27,666 nt of DNA from Mucilaginibacter saanensis (GTDB lineage: Bacteria; Bacteroidota; Bacteroidia; Sphingobacteriales; Sphingobacteriaceae), in the NCBI RefSeq assembly GCF_014200575.1, contig NZ_JACHBZ010000033.1:1-27666 (forward strand). The letters run 5' to 3'. Below are positions 9,140 through 17,812 of the stretch, piece after piece. Under the pieces are notes generated by a model. That model was not told the DNA's origin. It saw only the letters and a program-made list of their open reading frames with translations, and did no database searches. Position 1 is the first letter of the stretch, and every line of letters starts with the position of its first letter. The position numbers were made by a program, and so were the translations under genes.

Positions 9140-9424
9140 TTACTTAAGGTTCCAGCTTTTGATCTTTTCGCTCAACTCTGTTAGTCCCGCCTTCTTCAGG
9201 CATTCTTCAGAGAACTGTTTGAGTTCTTCGACACTTTCCTTAGGGATGAGTTCTAACAGTCCTGATGATTGTTCGCCTTCCTTTGCTGAGAGCCCCCTTT
9301 CAACAACACTGTTTAATAATAATACTGTTTTACGATTGATCTTGACGTCGATCTTTACTGCCTCATTCATCCCGGGGCTGCACAATAACGTTTCGTACAC
9401 CTGGGCCATCACATTCGTTGCCAT
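9140..9424 (-). CDS. small conserved-looking protein of the mobile island
   Basis: A 94-aa intact frame on the minus strand starts MATNVMAQVYETLLCSPGMN, with VKIDVKINRKTVLLLNSVVE in the middle and a helical end (EELKQFSEECLKKAGLTELS). No signal peptide or membrane helix is seen. It diverges from the primase-like gene with a 147-bp gap that could carry both promoters. The balanced composition and clean frame support a real gene. I recall similar small proteins near Toprim genes of Bacteroidota elements, but the function is unknown. The opposite-strand frame over the same bases lacks protein-like composition and is treated as a shadow. Confidence 0.7.
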   Translation of the reverse strand: MATNVMAQVYETLLCSPGMNEAVKIDVKINRKTVLLLNSVVERGLSAKEGEQSSGLLELIPKESVEELKQFSEECLKKAGLTELSEKIKSWNLK

Positions 9425-9571
9425 ATATTAAATTTTAAAGGTTAATAAACAGCGATAAAATTAAGCTTTAGCTGTTTTTCGATCCTCATCAAAATTTAGC
9501 GTGGATAGGTGAATGCCATTTTGGGTATTTAATTTCGCTTTTGAATTACTGACTGTGAATTTGATTTGTGC

Positions 9572-10492
9572 ATGATGGACTACAGCAAACAAGGGCTTAC
9601 CCTGGCCCGGATCAGGGAATTGGATATGGTGGACTACCTGGCATCCTTGGGTTATGAGCCGGAAAAACCAAGTAGGAACGGGATCGATTTCTATTACCTT
9701 TCACCGTTGCGGAACGAAGGTGATCCAAGCTTTCACGTGAACCGCAAGAAGAATTGTTGGTATGATCACGGCCTGGGAACAGGAGGGAATCTCGTCGATT
9801 TCGGCATACGCTATTTTCGCTGCACGGCGGAGGAATTGCCGGATAAATTTGGCATTGATTTTTCCTTTCAGCAGGCGCATGAACGTCCATTTATCGTGCA
9901 CCGGGAAATGGACGAAAGCAGCAGCACAATCACGATTAAGGGCGAGCGGCCGCTCTGGTCTTACCCGCTGAAGAATTACCTTCATGAACGGCACATTCCG
10001 GTAGCCGTTGCGGAGCTGTTTTGCAGGGAGGTTACTTATGAATCAAATGATCATTCCTTTTATGCCATCGGGTTTAAGAATGATGCCGGAGGATACGAAC
10101 TGCGCAACAAAATTTTCAAACAAAGCAGCTCACCAAAGGATATCACCACCATCAATAACGGTGCGAAAACAGTGCAGGTTTTCGAGGGATTTTTTGATTT
10201 CATGACCTACAAAACGCTGCAACCGGAGGTGTCGGAAATAGCTTCCGATTTTGTTATACTAAATGGCGCGAGCCTGTTTGAAAGGGCTCGTCCGTTTATG
10301 GAGGGGCATGAAGATATCGGTCTCTGGCTGGACAGGGATACTACCGGTTTGTCCTATACGAAATATGCCTTATCGCTGAATAAAGGCTATCGGGATGAAA
10401 GTGGTCTATATGCAAAACATAAGGATCTGAATGACTGGTTGATGAATAAAGGTTTGGCCCTTAAAAAGCAGCTAAAGCCTAAAATTAGCTGA
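9572..10492 (+). CDS. CHC2 zinc-finger/Toprim primase-like protein of the mobile element
   Basis: The frame gives about 306 aa. The N-terminus (residues about 10-95) resembles a CHC2-type zinc-binding domain reduced in cysteines, with YYLSPLRNEGDPSFHV, then NCWYDHGLGTGGNLVDFGIR. A Toprim domain follows at about 200-290: the first acidic motif is VQVFEGFFDFMTY (Glu near 207) and the second LWLDRDTTG (Asp near 256 and 258), which bind the metal ions. Such proteins are thought to prime the transferred strand after conjugation. ATG 9572 is preferred over TTG 9566. It precedes the oriT-like repeats and mob genes, the usual order in Bacteroidota mobilisable elements. Codon use is GC-rich compared with the host genes. 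Confidence 0.85.
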   Translation: MMDYSKQGLTLARIRELDMVDYLASLGYEPEKPSRNGIDFYYLSPLRNEGDPSFHVNRKKNCWYDHGLGTGGNLVDFGIRYFRCTAEELPDKFGIDFSFQQAHERPFIVHREMDESSSTITIKGERPLWSYPLKNYLHERHIPVAVAELFCREVTYESNDHSFYAIGFKNDAGGYELRNKIFKQSSSPKDITTINNGAKTVQVFEGFFDFMTYKTLQPEVSEIASDFVILNGASLFERARPFMEGHEDIGLWLDRDTTGLSYTKYALSLNKGYRDESGLYAKHKDLNDWLMNKGLALKKQLKPKIS

Positions 10493-10548
10493 AACATAGC
10501 TTATAGAATCATAGGAGCAGCCGGTTACCGGTAGCTATAGGAGATTGC

Positions 10549-10628
10549 CTCCACCGCAATCGGCCAGATGTACGGTTGTGTTACAACCGAAATCTGGCCG
10601 CCCCTCTCCGAAGTCGGGGGCGGTGGAG
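10549..10628. other. candidate origin of transfer (nested inverted repeats upstream of mobA)
   Basis: Four exact inverted-repeat pairs overlap in 80 bp: CTCCACCGC (10549-10557) with GCGGTGGAG (10620-10628); CGGCCAGAT (10561-10569) with ATCTGGCCG (10592-10600); CGGTTGT (10573-10579) with ACAACCG (10583-10589); and CCGCCCC (10598-10604) with GGGGCGG (10617-10623). The stretch ends 47 bp before mobA, where relaxase nick sites usually lie in such elements. A strong, layered stem of this kind fits an oriT. It could also act as an attenuator or operator for the mob genes. The nick site itself cannot be located by eye. Confidence 0.55.
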
Positions 10629-10675
10629 AAAGTTCTTGTTTTTTTGATGAATTGATAGATAGAAAGGGATAGGTG

Positions 10676-11065
10676 ATGGAAGGAAAGAAACAGGTGAGGA
10701 CGCGGATTGTCCCGTTCAGGCTGCTGCCTGATGAATATGATAAATTGGAAGCCAGCTGGAAGAAAACCACGATCAGGAGGCTAAGCGAATACCTGCGCAG
10801 GCTCATTTTTAACAAGCCCATTACCGGCTATGTGCGCAATCAATCGCTGGATGAATTCATGGCGGAGATGGTGCTGCTACGGAAGGAACTGAATGCGATT
10901 GGTGTCAACTTTAACCAGGCGGTGCACCGCCTGCATACGCTGGATCACTTGCCCCAAATAGAGGCTTGGTTAAAGGTTTTCGAAGGGGACAAGGAGATGC
11001 TTTTTGATAAGGTGGAAGAGATCAAAAAACGGATCAATTTAATCAGTGACCAATGGTTGCAGTGA
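10676..11065 (+). CDS. mobA: MobA-type relaxosome accessory protein (MobC/PF05713-like)
   Basis: The 129-aa product starts MEGKKQVRTRIVPFRLLPDE. A ribbon-helix-helix-like N-terminus (residues 8-50, including TTIRRLSEYLRRLIF) should bind DNA at oriT. It is followed by the family signature LLRKELNAIGVNFNQAVHRL and a helical C-terminus. Proteins of this class help the relaxase open the strand at oriT. ATG 10676 is preferred over GTG 10673. The last 13 bases overlap mobB, which implies translational coupling. The gene is intact, unlike the two that follow. Confidence 0.85.
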   Translation: MEGKKQVRTRIVPFRLLPDEYDKLEASWKKTTIRRLSEYLRRLIFNKPITGYVRNQSLDEFMAEMVLLRKELNAIGVNFNQAVHRLHTLDHLPQIEAWLKVFEGDKEMLFDKVEEIKKRINLISDQWLQ

Positions 11066-12356
11066 TCCATTCCAGCAACAGCCTGCACAATATTTTAAAC
11101 TATAACGAGCAGAAGGTAAAGCAGGGTTTAGCAACTTGTTTAGAGGCGGCTGAATACCCGAAGGATGTTGCCGATCTGAATTTTTATCAGAAGCTTTCAC
11201 GGTTGGAAAAGTTGACGGAATTGAATCAGCAAACCAAAGTGAACAGCGTGCATATCTCGCTGAACTTTGATCCGTCGGAACAACTTTCTGAGGGACTTTT
11301 AAAGGAGCTCGCGGAGGTCTATATGGATAAGATCGGTTTCACCGGGCAGCCGTATTTATTGTACCGGCATACTGATGCAGGCCACCCGCATATTCATTTG
11401 GTTACGACCAATATTAAGCCGGATGGAAAACGGATCGAGCTGCACAATTTGGGTAGAAACCAGTCGGGAAAAGCACGTAAGGAAATCGAGATTGCCTTTG
11501 GCTTAATCAAGGCAGAGGAAAGCAGGCAGCGGGAGGCTTATCGGTTGAAGCCGGTTGATGCCCGGAAGGTGGTTTACGGCCGGGTGGAAAGCAAAAGGAC
11601 GATGGGAAATGTCATCACCACCGTGCTGAAAAATTACAAATACGGATCGTTGGCCGAGCTGAACGCGGTGCTGCAACTGTACAACGTGACCGCCGACCGG
11701 GGCAGCGAAGACTCCAGGATTTTCCGGCACAAGGGATTGGTGTACCGTATCCTTGACGGGCAGGGTAACAGGGTAGGGGTTCCGGTAAAAGCTTCTGACT
11801 TTCATTTCAAGCCCACGCTTAAATATTTGACTGAAAAATTTGTGGTCAATGCTATCGGCAGGGATCAGTACAAAGCAAGATTAAGGAACACCATTGACCT
11901 TGCTTTACTTGGAGGTGATCTGTCCTTGTCAGAATTGATAAGGAAATTGCAGAAAGAGGGAATTGATATGGTACTCCGGCAAAATGCAGGGGGCATAATC
12001 TATGGAATTACCTATGTGGATCACCGCAGCCGCTGTGTATTTAATGGCAGTGCCACAGAAAGACTTATAGCGCTAAAGCTATTCTGGAAAGGTGTGCAGG
12101 CAGGGGAGCCGATGAAAGAAAAATAAAGATCGGAAAGGGGGAAAAAGAACGGGTCGGAGAGTCAGGTGCTAAAGTGCAAAAGCCGGGTTACGAGACAGGG
12201 AAACAGCCGGCGAATGATTTTCACGGCAGTGAAAAACTACAGGATTTCGGACGGTTAAACGATGCCTTATTACAGCTGGAAGAACAGCCGGAGAGAATAG
12301 ATTGGGAGTTGAAAAGGAAGCGAAAGAAAAAAAAGCGGCAGCGGATTGAGCCGTAG
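11053..12356 (+). pseudogene. mobB: MOBP-type relaxase, frameshifted before its C-terminal tail
   Basis: The main frame (11053-12126, 357 aa) carries the relaxase domain. The likely catalytic Tyr is in the N-terminal SLHNILNYNEQKVKQG, and the metal-binding three-His motif is in HTDAGHPHIHLVTTN. It would nick oriT and pilot the strand. The frame stops at TAA 12124-12126, but frame 3 continues from about 12110 and reads KPGYETGKQPANDFHGSEKL to a Lys/Arg-rich end (KRKRKKKKRQRIEP) at 12356. That basic tail is typical of full-length Bacteroidota MobB, so a one-base change near the A-rich stretch at 12114-12127 has cut it off. The catalytic part is complete and might still nick. An earlier start is unlikely, since the family motif follows the ATG closely. 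Confidence 0.85.
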
Positions 12357-12398
12357 TTGTGATTGTAATGAATGATTATTTAATGTGAGGGAGATAAG

Positions 12399-14386
12399 AT
12401 GCAGACAGGAGAGAATGATCAGGCCATGCGCAAGATCCTGGATATGACCAGGCTGATCAGTATAGCTATTTTGGCTATACATTTTTACACAGCGTGTTAT
12501 GGCGCGTTTGCCGGATGGCATTTGGCAGCGCCGCTATCGGACAGGATACTGGACAATATTTTGCATACGGGACTCTTCAGTAATTTTTATAAGTCCAAGC
12601 TGATCGCTTTAGGGTTTTTGGTGATCGCCCTGATGGGGGTGAAGGGAAAAAAGGACGAAAAACAAAACTTTAAAACGTCAGGAATATACCTGCTGTCCGG
12701 ACTGATCTTTTATTTCATCAGCGGCCTGGTGTTGCTGATGAAAGGAGAAATAAGCTGGGTCGCCACCGGCTACATGGGGTTAACCGCCCTTGGCTACCTA
12801 CTGTTCCTGAGCGGCGGCACCATGCTGTCCCGCATCATCAGGGATCGGCTGAAGGATGATATCTTCAATTCTGAAAATGAAACCTTCCCCCAGGAGGAAC
12901 GGCTGATCGAAAATGAATACTCGGTTAACCTGGTCGCCAGGTATAAGCTCAAAGGAAAAACACGCAATTCCTTCATTAATTATATCAATATGTTTCGGGC
13001 GTTACTCATATTGGGTTCGCCCGGATCCACGGGTCCGGTAAAAGTTATTTCATCATCCGGCATGTCATCACGCAGCACATCCGGAAGGGCTTTGCCATGT
13101 TTGTTTATGACTTCAAAATGCCCGATCTCTCGGTCATCGCCTACAATACCTGGCTTCATAACAAGAATAGGTACAAGGTTGCACCCAAATTTTATTCAAT
13201 CAACTTCGATGATCTTTCGCACAGTCATCGCTGTAATCCGTTGGATCCATCTGCCATGCTGGATATTACCGATGCGGTGGAATCGGCACGTACTATTCTA
13301 TTGGGGCTAAATCGTGAATGGATAAAAAAACAAGGCGATTTCTTTGTGGAAAGTCCGATCAATTTTTTAACCGCCATCATCTGGTACCTTCGAAAATACA
13401 AGAACGGAGAGTTTTGTACGCTGCCCCATGTCATCGAGCTGATGCAGATAGAATATGATAAGCTGTTCACCATCCTGCGCACGCAAAAAGAAATCGATGT
13501 ATTGATTAATCCTTTTGTCAGTGCCTATATGCGGGATGCAGTGGAACAACTGGAAGGACAGATCGCCTCGGCTAAGATTACGATGGCGCGGATCTCATCG
13601 CCTCAATTGTATTATGTCTTATCAGGTAATGATTTTACACTGGATATCAATAACCCGGACGAACCGAAAATTGTCTGCATGGGTAATAATCCACAAAAGA
13701 TACAGATTTACGGTGCGGTATTGTCTCTTTTTACGAACAGGTTATTAAAAATCATTAATCAGAAAAATAAGCTCAAATGTAGTTTGGTGTTTGACGAATT
13801 TCCTACCCTGACGACGGAGATCATACCGACAATCTCCACGGGAAGAAGCAATTTAATTTCTACCTGTTTAGGCATTCAGGATGCCAGCCAGTTGCGTAAA
13901 GATTATGGCCGTGAACAGGCAGATGTAATCATGAATATCGTAGGAAATATTGCTGCAGGACAGGTATCGGGAGATACGGCCAAGCAAATCTCAGAACGTA
14001 TCGGGAAGATTATGCAGGATCGCGTAAGCCTGTCCATTAATCGTTCGGATACTTCGATTAGTAAATCTAAGCAACTGGAAGCCGCCGTTCCGCCTTCTAA
14101 AATTTCTTCCCTCAGCTCCGGCGAATTTGTCGGCATGGTGTCGGATAATCCGGATTGTAAGATTGATTTGAAAGCCTTTCATTGTGAGATTATCAACGAC
14201 CACGATGCGCTTAAAAAAGAAATCGATAGTTACGAACAAATTCCTATGGTGCGTAAGTTAGACAATGCTATTATTCAGCATAATTACGTGCAGATCAAAA
14301 AAGACGTGCAACAACTTATTGAAATGGAAATGGAGCGGTTATTAAGCGATCCGGCACTGTCACATATGGTTATTAAAAGAGCTTAA
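12399..14386 (+). pseudogene. mobC: TraG/VirD4-type coupling ATPase, frameshifted in Walker A
   Basis: Frame 3 from ATG 12399 (preceded by GAGGGAGATAAG) encodes membrane helices at about residues 15-35, 65-80, 92-112 and 120-145, then a cytosolic segment up to LGSPGS at about 13028. Frame 2 then continues GSGKSYFIIRHVITQHIRKG, FVYDFKMPDLSVIAYN and on to a TAA at 14386, including Walker B-like SLVFDEFPTL and the VGNIAAGQVSGDTAKQ segment. Together they give about 660 aa, the normal length for MobC. The break falls inside the ATP-binding loop (GSPG-SGKS), where eight extra bases (best placed at 13029-13036) repeat part of the neighbouring sequence. The protein would feed relaxase-bound DNA into a secretion channel, but the product is now split. 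The longer downstream piece may be an unproductive internal start. Confidence 0.88.
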
Positions 14387-14676
14387 CGCAATTCAAGCTA
14401 ATCGAACATCGTACAATTATGTGTCCAGCGTGTAATAAATAATACCATAAAACAACCTGAATTAGTTCTCTTAACTGTTGGTTTTTTTCTGGCGTATCTG
14501 ATTAATTTTGCCCACTTTGATTCAGATATTCCGGTCTCCCTTTTTAGCCCAACGAGATTAAAAAAACGTTTTGGCTAATCAACCTTCAAAACTCCCTTTT
14601 TTTCTTCCCGATCGTAAGCGTTGGGTGCTTTTCATCCCAGTCAGGTGATATGAGACTAAACTGCCCCTTTTCTTAA
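14387..14676. other. island end, no intact gene; possible IS21-type remnant end
   Basis: No open gene is seen. The minus strand has a short basic peptide ending RSGRKKGSFEG (stop near 14587), then repeat-like patches with CCGGAATATCTGAATCAAAG and GTGGGCAAAATTAATCAG at 14495-14545. This arrangement resembles what I recall of the end of IS21-family elements after the ATP-binding helper gene. The evidence is weak and no transposase is present. The GC-rich mob composition ends around 14386. Confidence 0.3.
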
Positions 14677-14955
14677 TTATGCCGCTGCCCTCGTCGTTAT
14701 ACCCATTAAAGTGACTTGGTTAGTTGCCGGAAACTGAATAAATGCAGAGTAACGGTGATAACCAAGCCCAGAGATTTTGCTTAGGTCATCCTCCGAACCG
14801 TGTCGAAATTTCCAATCTCAGTTCCCGTTTTATAATTATATATACGCATGATCGGGTTAAATGTACCCCCTTGAAGACCAACGCCCCCTAATTCCTGGAA
14901 AGCAGGATCAGTGTAATTCCAATATAGATAACGAAATTTAATAATAACATACTTA
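14677..14955 (-). pseudogene. relic of an unrecognised, probably surface, protein
   Basis: On the minus strand a frame reads YVIIKFRYLYWNYTDPAFQE, LGGVGLQGGTFNPIMRIYNY and KTGTEIGNFDTVRRMT, then stops. After a shift of frame it continues DLSKISGLGYHRYSAFIQFP and ATNQVTLMGITTRAAA to a TAA at 14677-14679. The aromatic, Gly- and Thr-rich composition suggests beta structure, as in exported Bacteroidota proteins. No start codon or signal peptide was found upstream. I do not recognise the family. It may be the 3' end of a host gene cut off when the island arrived. Confidence 0.42.
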
Positions 14956-15464
14956 ACTGGTAATCGAAAAAGTTAAAGACACAAAAATAACACCACGGTA
15001 ACCATTCTTTGGGCATTCGCGACATTTCACATAAGGTCAATTGATGGTAGTTGAACTGTCAAATCCTTCAAAGTGAAGGAAGGTGACACACATTATTGTT
15101 TTTCATTTCAATAAGTATAATGTTTTTACTCTTTGGTTTTACCATGCGCTCCGTAAGGAAAGAAAAGTTTTTACAATAACTCTATTGTAGATTGATTGGC
15201 TAATAAAAGATACAGCCGACACGGCATCCAGAACTGGCAATTGTCAATTTAATCAGTTGTTAAAAGAAAAAGAATATCATTCTTACCTCAAAATAAAGAG
15301 CTATACGGGTAAATTCAATGTTGTTTAATGTTGATTTTTTGTATATCTGTTTGATAGTTAGATTTTTAAATTAACAAAGTAGATGTGAGTAATATTTTTT
15401 TTTTAATGGTGTCACTAAATCTTTTCTTTGCGCCATGTTACTGAAGGGTCCCAATAAATTAATA
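14956..15464. other. AT-rich intergenic region
   Basis: No gene, RNA or clear repeat recognised. It contains several poly-T runs, the longest near 15394-15405. Confidence 0.5.
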
Positions 15465-15519
15465 TAAATTAAGCTCGGGAGTCAGAAAGCTTCCGGTTTT
15501 TCAGAATATTTTACAAAGG

Positions 15520-15621
15520 ATGCAAAATGATCCATTATCGGTGAGGTATAACGATATCTTGTTTGTCCTGAAAAAAGACTCCGATAAAGCGGCATTCGTT
15601 GTTTGGCTCCGCATAAGGTGA
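15520..15621 (+). CDS. possible very small protein or gene fragment
   Basis: A 33-aa frame starts MQNDPLSVRYNDILFVLKKD and ends SDKAAFVVWLRIR. Coding-like sequence continues upstream of the ATG in the same frame (KLPVFQNILQR) to about 15463, so it could be the 3' remnant of a longer gene. The family is not recognised. It lies about 190 bp before the next gene. A 9-bp inverted pair, GCATAAGGT (15611-15619) and ACCTTATGC (15670-15678), sits over its end and may be a weak terminator. Confidence 0.25.
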   Translation: MQNDPLSVRYNDILFVLKKDSDKAAFVVWLRIR

Positions 15622-15808
15622 TTTATGACGTTTTATTTAATATTAGCGATATTAAGTACCGAGTTCATGACCTTATGCAACTTAATTGGTTTAGTCCTTT
15701 ATTTGTATTTATATCATTTTATGAACTTGTAAATACTAAAACGGAGGCAGTGACTTGCACATTAATAATGTAGTGAACCTTGTTTATATAGTTTAACCTT
15801 AATTAATC

Positions 15809-16129
15809 ATGTTAAATTTCCTAAAAAAGCTTTCTACGGAAGTTGATATTAAACTTACGGACGAAAGAAACAAAGTTGCCAATAGTTTAATTGGTAAACA
15901 ATATCTTCTGAATCAGCATGTAATAGAATTTGAAAGCAACAGCAATGATTTTATAGACGGGATCTTATCAATTAGAAGTATGGAAAACGGTATTGTAAAA
16001 ACTTTTTTTAACGTCTATATTTTCAAGGATATTATATTTATAGCTGTATATACACTTGATTTAATGAAAATAATCGATGTGCCATCTGGAAAATTTGTTG
16101 ATGAATTAAATAAATTAATTTTACAATAA
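15809..16129 (+). CDS. hypothetical 106-aa protein
   Basis: The intact frame starts MLNFLKKLSTEVDIKLTDER. An alternation of charged helix and beta-prone stretches follows (KQYLLNQHVIEFESNSNDFI; TFFNVYIFKDIIFIAVYTLD), ending VPSGKFVDELNKLILQ. The hydrophobic middle (about 68-90) could be beta strands rather than a membrane helix. No signal peptide or known motif is visible. It stands alone, with AT-rich gaps of more than 300 bp on both sides. The host-like AT-rich codon use and regular amino-acid pattern support a real gene. Confidence 0.6.
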   Translation: MLNFLKKLSTEVDIKLTDERNKVANSLIGKQYLLNQHVIEFESNSNDFIDGILSIRSMENGIVKTFFNVYIFKDIIFIAVYTLDLMKIIDVPSGKFVDELNKLILQ

Positions 16130-16574
16130 CTTTTTCAAGACTTAAAACAGTACTTCACCGGATCATACCAGTATATGATAATGGACATCTATAAACGCGA
16201 AAAAAAAAGTGAAAGGAATATTAGGTTTTTAAATAATACTCATCCCTCAATAGAAAAATAGATTTGTGGAATCTGAATTTGCGCAATATCATTTCGACCA
16301 AAACCGGGAGCTAAAGTGGAGAATCAATTGGTTCTGACCATTATGTAAAATTCATTGACCAAAGCTGTTTTTGGCCGATGGTAAGTTAACAGCGCTGCTG
16401 ATTTCTCTAATCCAATTTTCAAGCTAAGCGTAATGATTGCCGATTTAAGTATTTGATTTGTAGCTTTTTTGGTGGTTTGCGTAGATGTGCGTAGTCTGAA
16501 TTTATTGAAAACCTATCTTTAGTTATTCCTTTGTAGTAGGTAAAACAGATTTAGCAAATTAAACACCAATAAAC
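16130..16574. other. AT-rich intergenic region
   Basis: No gene is recognised. A segment at 16290-16380 carries repeated short patches (AATTGGTTCTGACCATT, then TTCATTGACCAAAGC) that resemble scar sequence of an insertion element end, without a transposase. Confidence 0.35.
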
Positions 16575-16808
16575 ATGGTTTTTCATTTAATTTTAGGTTG
16601 CCTTGCCGGTTTTCTGGCGGGTAAAGTAATGCGTGGCGAAGGTTACGGATTTATAGTAGATATTTTACTTGGCCTCGCCGGAGGTTGGGTGGGAAGTTGG
16701 GTATTAGGCCTCCTGGGACTTCATATTCCTGTTTGGAGTTATTTCATTACTGCTTTCTTAGGGGCTGTTTTGCTGGTGTGGATTGTACGGCTTGTAAAAG
16801 GTGACTAA
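16575..16808 (+). CDS. GlsB/YeaQ/YmgE-family small membrane protein
   Basis: The 77-aa product has three membrane helices: about 2-18 (LILGCLAGFLAGKVM), 27-48 (FIVDILLGLAGGWVGSWVLG) and 52-72 (WSYFITAFLGAVLLVWIV). The Gly-rich spacing, with GKVMRGEGYGFIVDILLGLAGG and a closing short basic tail, matches the transglycosylase-associated GlsB/YeaQ/YmgE family. These are small envelope proteins often induced by stress; the biochemical role is not established. Length (77 aa) is normal. It is 18 bp upstream of the next frame and may be cotranscribed with the secreted protein that follows. Confidence 0.85.
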   Translation: MVFHLILGCLAGFLAGKVMRGEGYGFIVDILLGLAGGWVGSWVLGLLGLHIPVWSYFITAFLGAVLLVWIVRLVKGD

Positions 16809-16850
16809 CCTGGTTAAAAAAAATGCGTGTTAAGCAAGATTGCATTATCT

Positions 16851-17300
16851 ATGAAAAAATTACTATTTACAGCGATATTTTTTTTGCCATTTATCTCTAA
16901 AGCCCAATCGTCAGATGCGTTCAATTACAAGAGCGAAGATCGGTATTTTTATTATAGCGATGTAGTTCAGGTGGATACTTCATTTACGGTTTCTGATCTA
17001 TATAAAAACACTAAATTATTTATTGCCAAACTGGCTTTGTCAAGCATCAAAATAACGACAGATGCTCCTAAAGACGGGATGGTCGTGGTTTATATTGAAG
17101 AACCGGCCACATTTAAAACACAGACAGGTATTGGCAGTGAACCAATGAAGTTGAAATACGAACTTAAACTTGAACTAAAAAAAGGGCGTTACCGTTACAC
17201 ATTTGATAATATTCTGATTAACTATGTGGATAATAATAGAAATACAGATCATCCTTTATATGATGTAATAAAGGTAAAGGAGGGGGAGTATTCGGCGTAG
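16851..17300 (+). CDS. secreted DUF4468-like protein
   Basis: From ATG 16851 the protein is 149 aa and starts with a clear signal peptide (MKKLLFTAIFFLPFISKAQS). The in-frame GTG at 16827 would put eight extra residues before it, so ATG is preferred. The mature part begins with aromatic-rich YKSEDRYFYYSDVVQVDTSF, followed by SDLYKNTKLFIAKL, resembling the N-terminal part of DUF4468 proteins (V-V-x-V-D-x-S, then L-Y-x-x-x-K). Beta-rich text ends YDVIKVKEGEYSA. It should act in the periplasm or at the outer membrane. The family call is moderate; function is unknown. Confidence 0.6.
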   Translation: MKKLLFTAIFFLPFISKAQSSDAFNYKSEDRYFYYSDVVQVDTSFTVSDLYKNTKLFIAKLALSSIKITTDAPKDGMVVVYIEEPATFKTQTGIGSEPMKLKYELKLELKKGRYRYTFDNILINYVDNNRNTDHPLYDVIKVKEGEYSA

Positions 17301-17812
17301 GGCAACGAAAACGTATACTTAAAGCCATGGATCCTTTATTTTTGCGTAAAATAGAACTCTTAAATAATACAATGAAAATAAAATCAGATGATTTTTAGCA
17401 TGAGATGAATTATTAGATACCATCAGTTATTGTTCGTTTTATTACCGCTATATGATATCTGGTATGCTTGAAACGCGTAATTGATCAAAAATAACTTTGT
17501 GGCGGCGATTTTGTTCAGACAGATAAGTCACCGAACAAACCATTGAGATTGGGATAAATCAGTATGCCGCTTCAAGATAAAGCATATCTTCTTGCACGGA
17601 TTCCCAATTGGCATACCTGCGGTTACTATAGGCATGTCTTTAGTAACCGCAGGTTGTAGCAGATCCAAGTGTGAGGTATTTGCTGAGGAAAACCATGCGG
17701 TACCCCCGAACATTAGCATACTATTGAGATGATCCGATAATGTTAAATGCTTCTATAGATGTATTTTTTTTTATTTCATTAAGATGAAGGATATATTGCA
17801 AATCTGTTGTAC
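17301..17812. other. intergenic region with a 14-bp inverted repeat
   Basis: No convincing gene is present. The minus-strand frame at 17528-17719 has the palindrome inside it and no family features. The only clear structure is the inverted repeat listed separately. Confidence 0.45.
17615..17654. repeat. 14-bp perfect inverted repeat, 12-base spacer
   Basis: Arms ACCTGCGGTTACTA (17615-17628) and TAGTAACCGCAGGT (17641-17654) are exact reverse complements. There is no T tract. It lies about 310 bp beyond the end of the secreted-protein gene and 160 bp before the end of the minus-strand relic, so it could be a bidirectional terminator of two convergent units or an element end. Confidence 0.75.

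Noticed and set aside
15410..15440. Possible attachment site (CTTTGCGCCATGTTAC) for an integrative element
   Set aside because: A short TTTGC resembles some Bacteroidota attachment cores, but no second copy at the other island edge and no integrase were found.
17528..17719. 63-aa minus-strand frame
   Set aside because: It contains both arms of the 14-bp inverted repeat and no family features, so it is probably chance.
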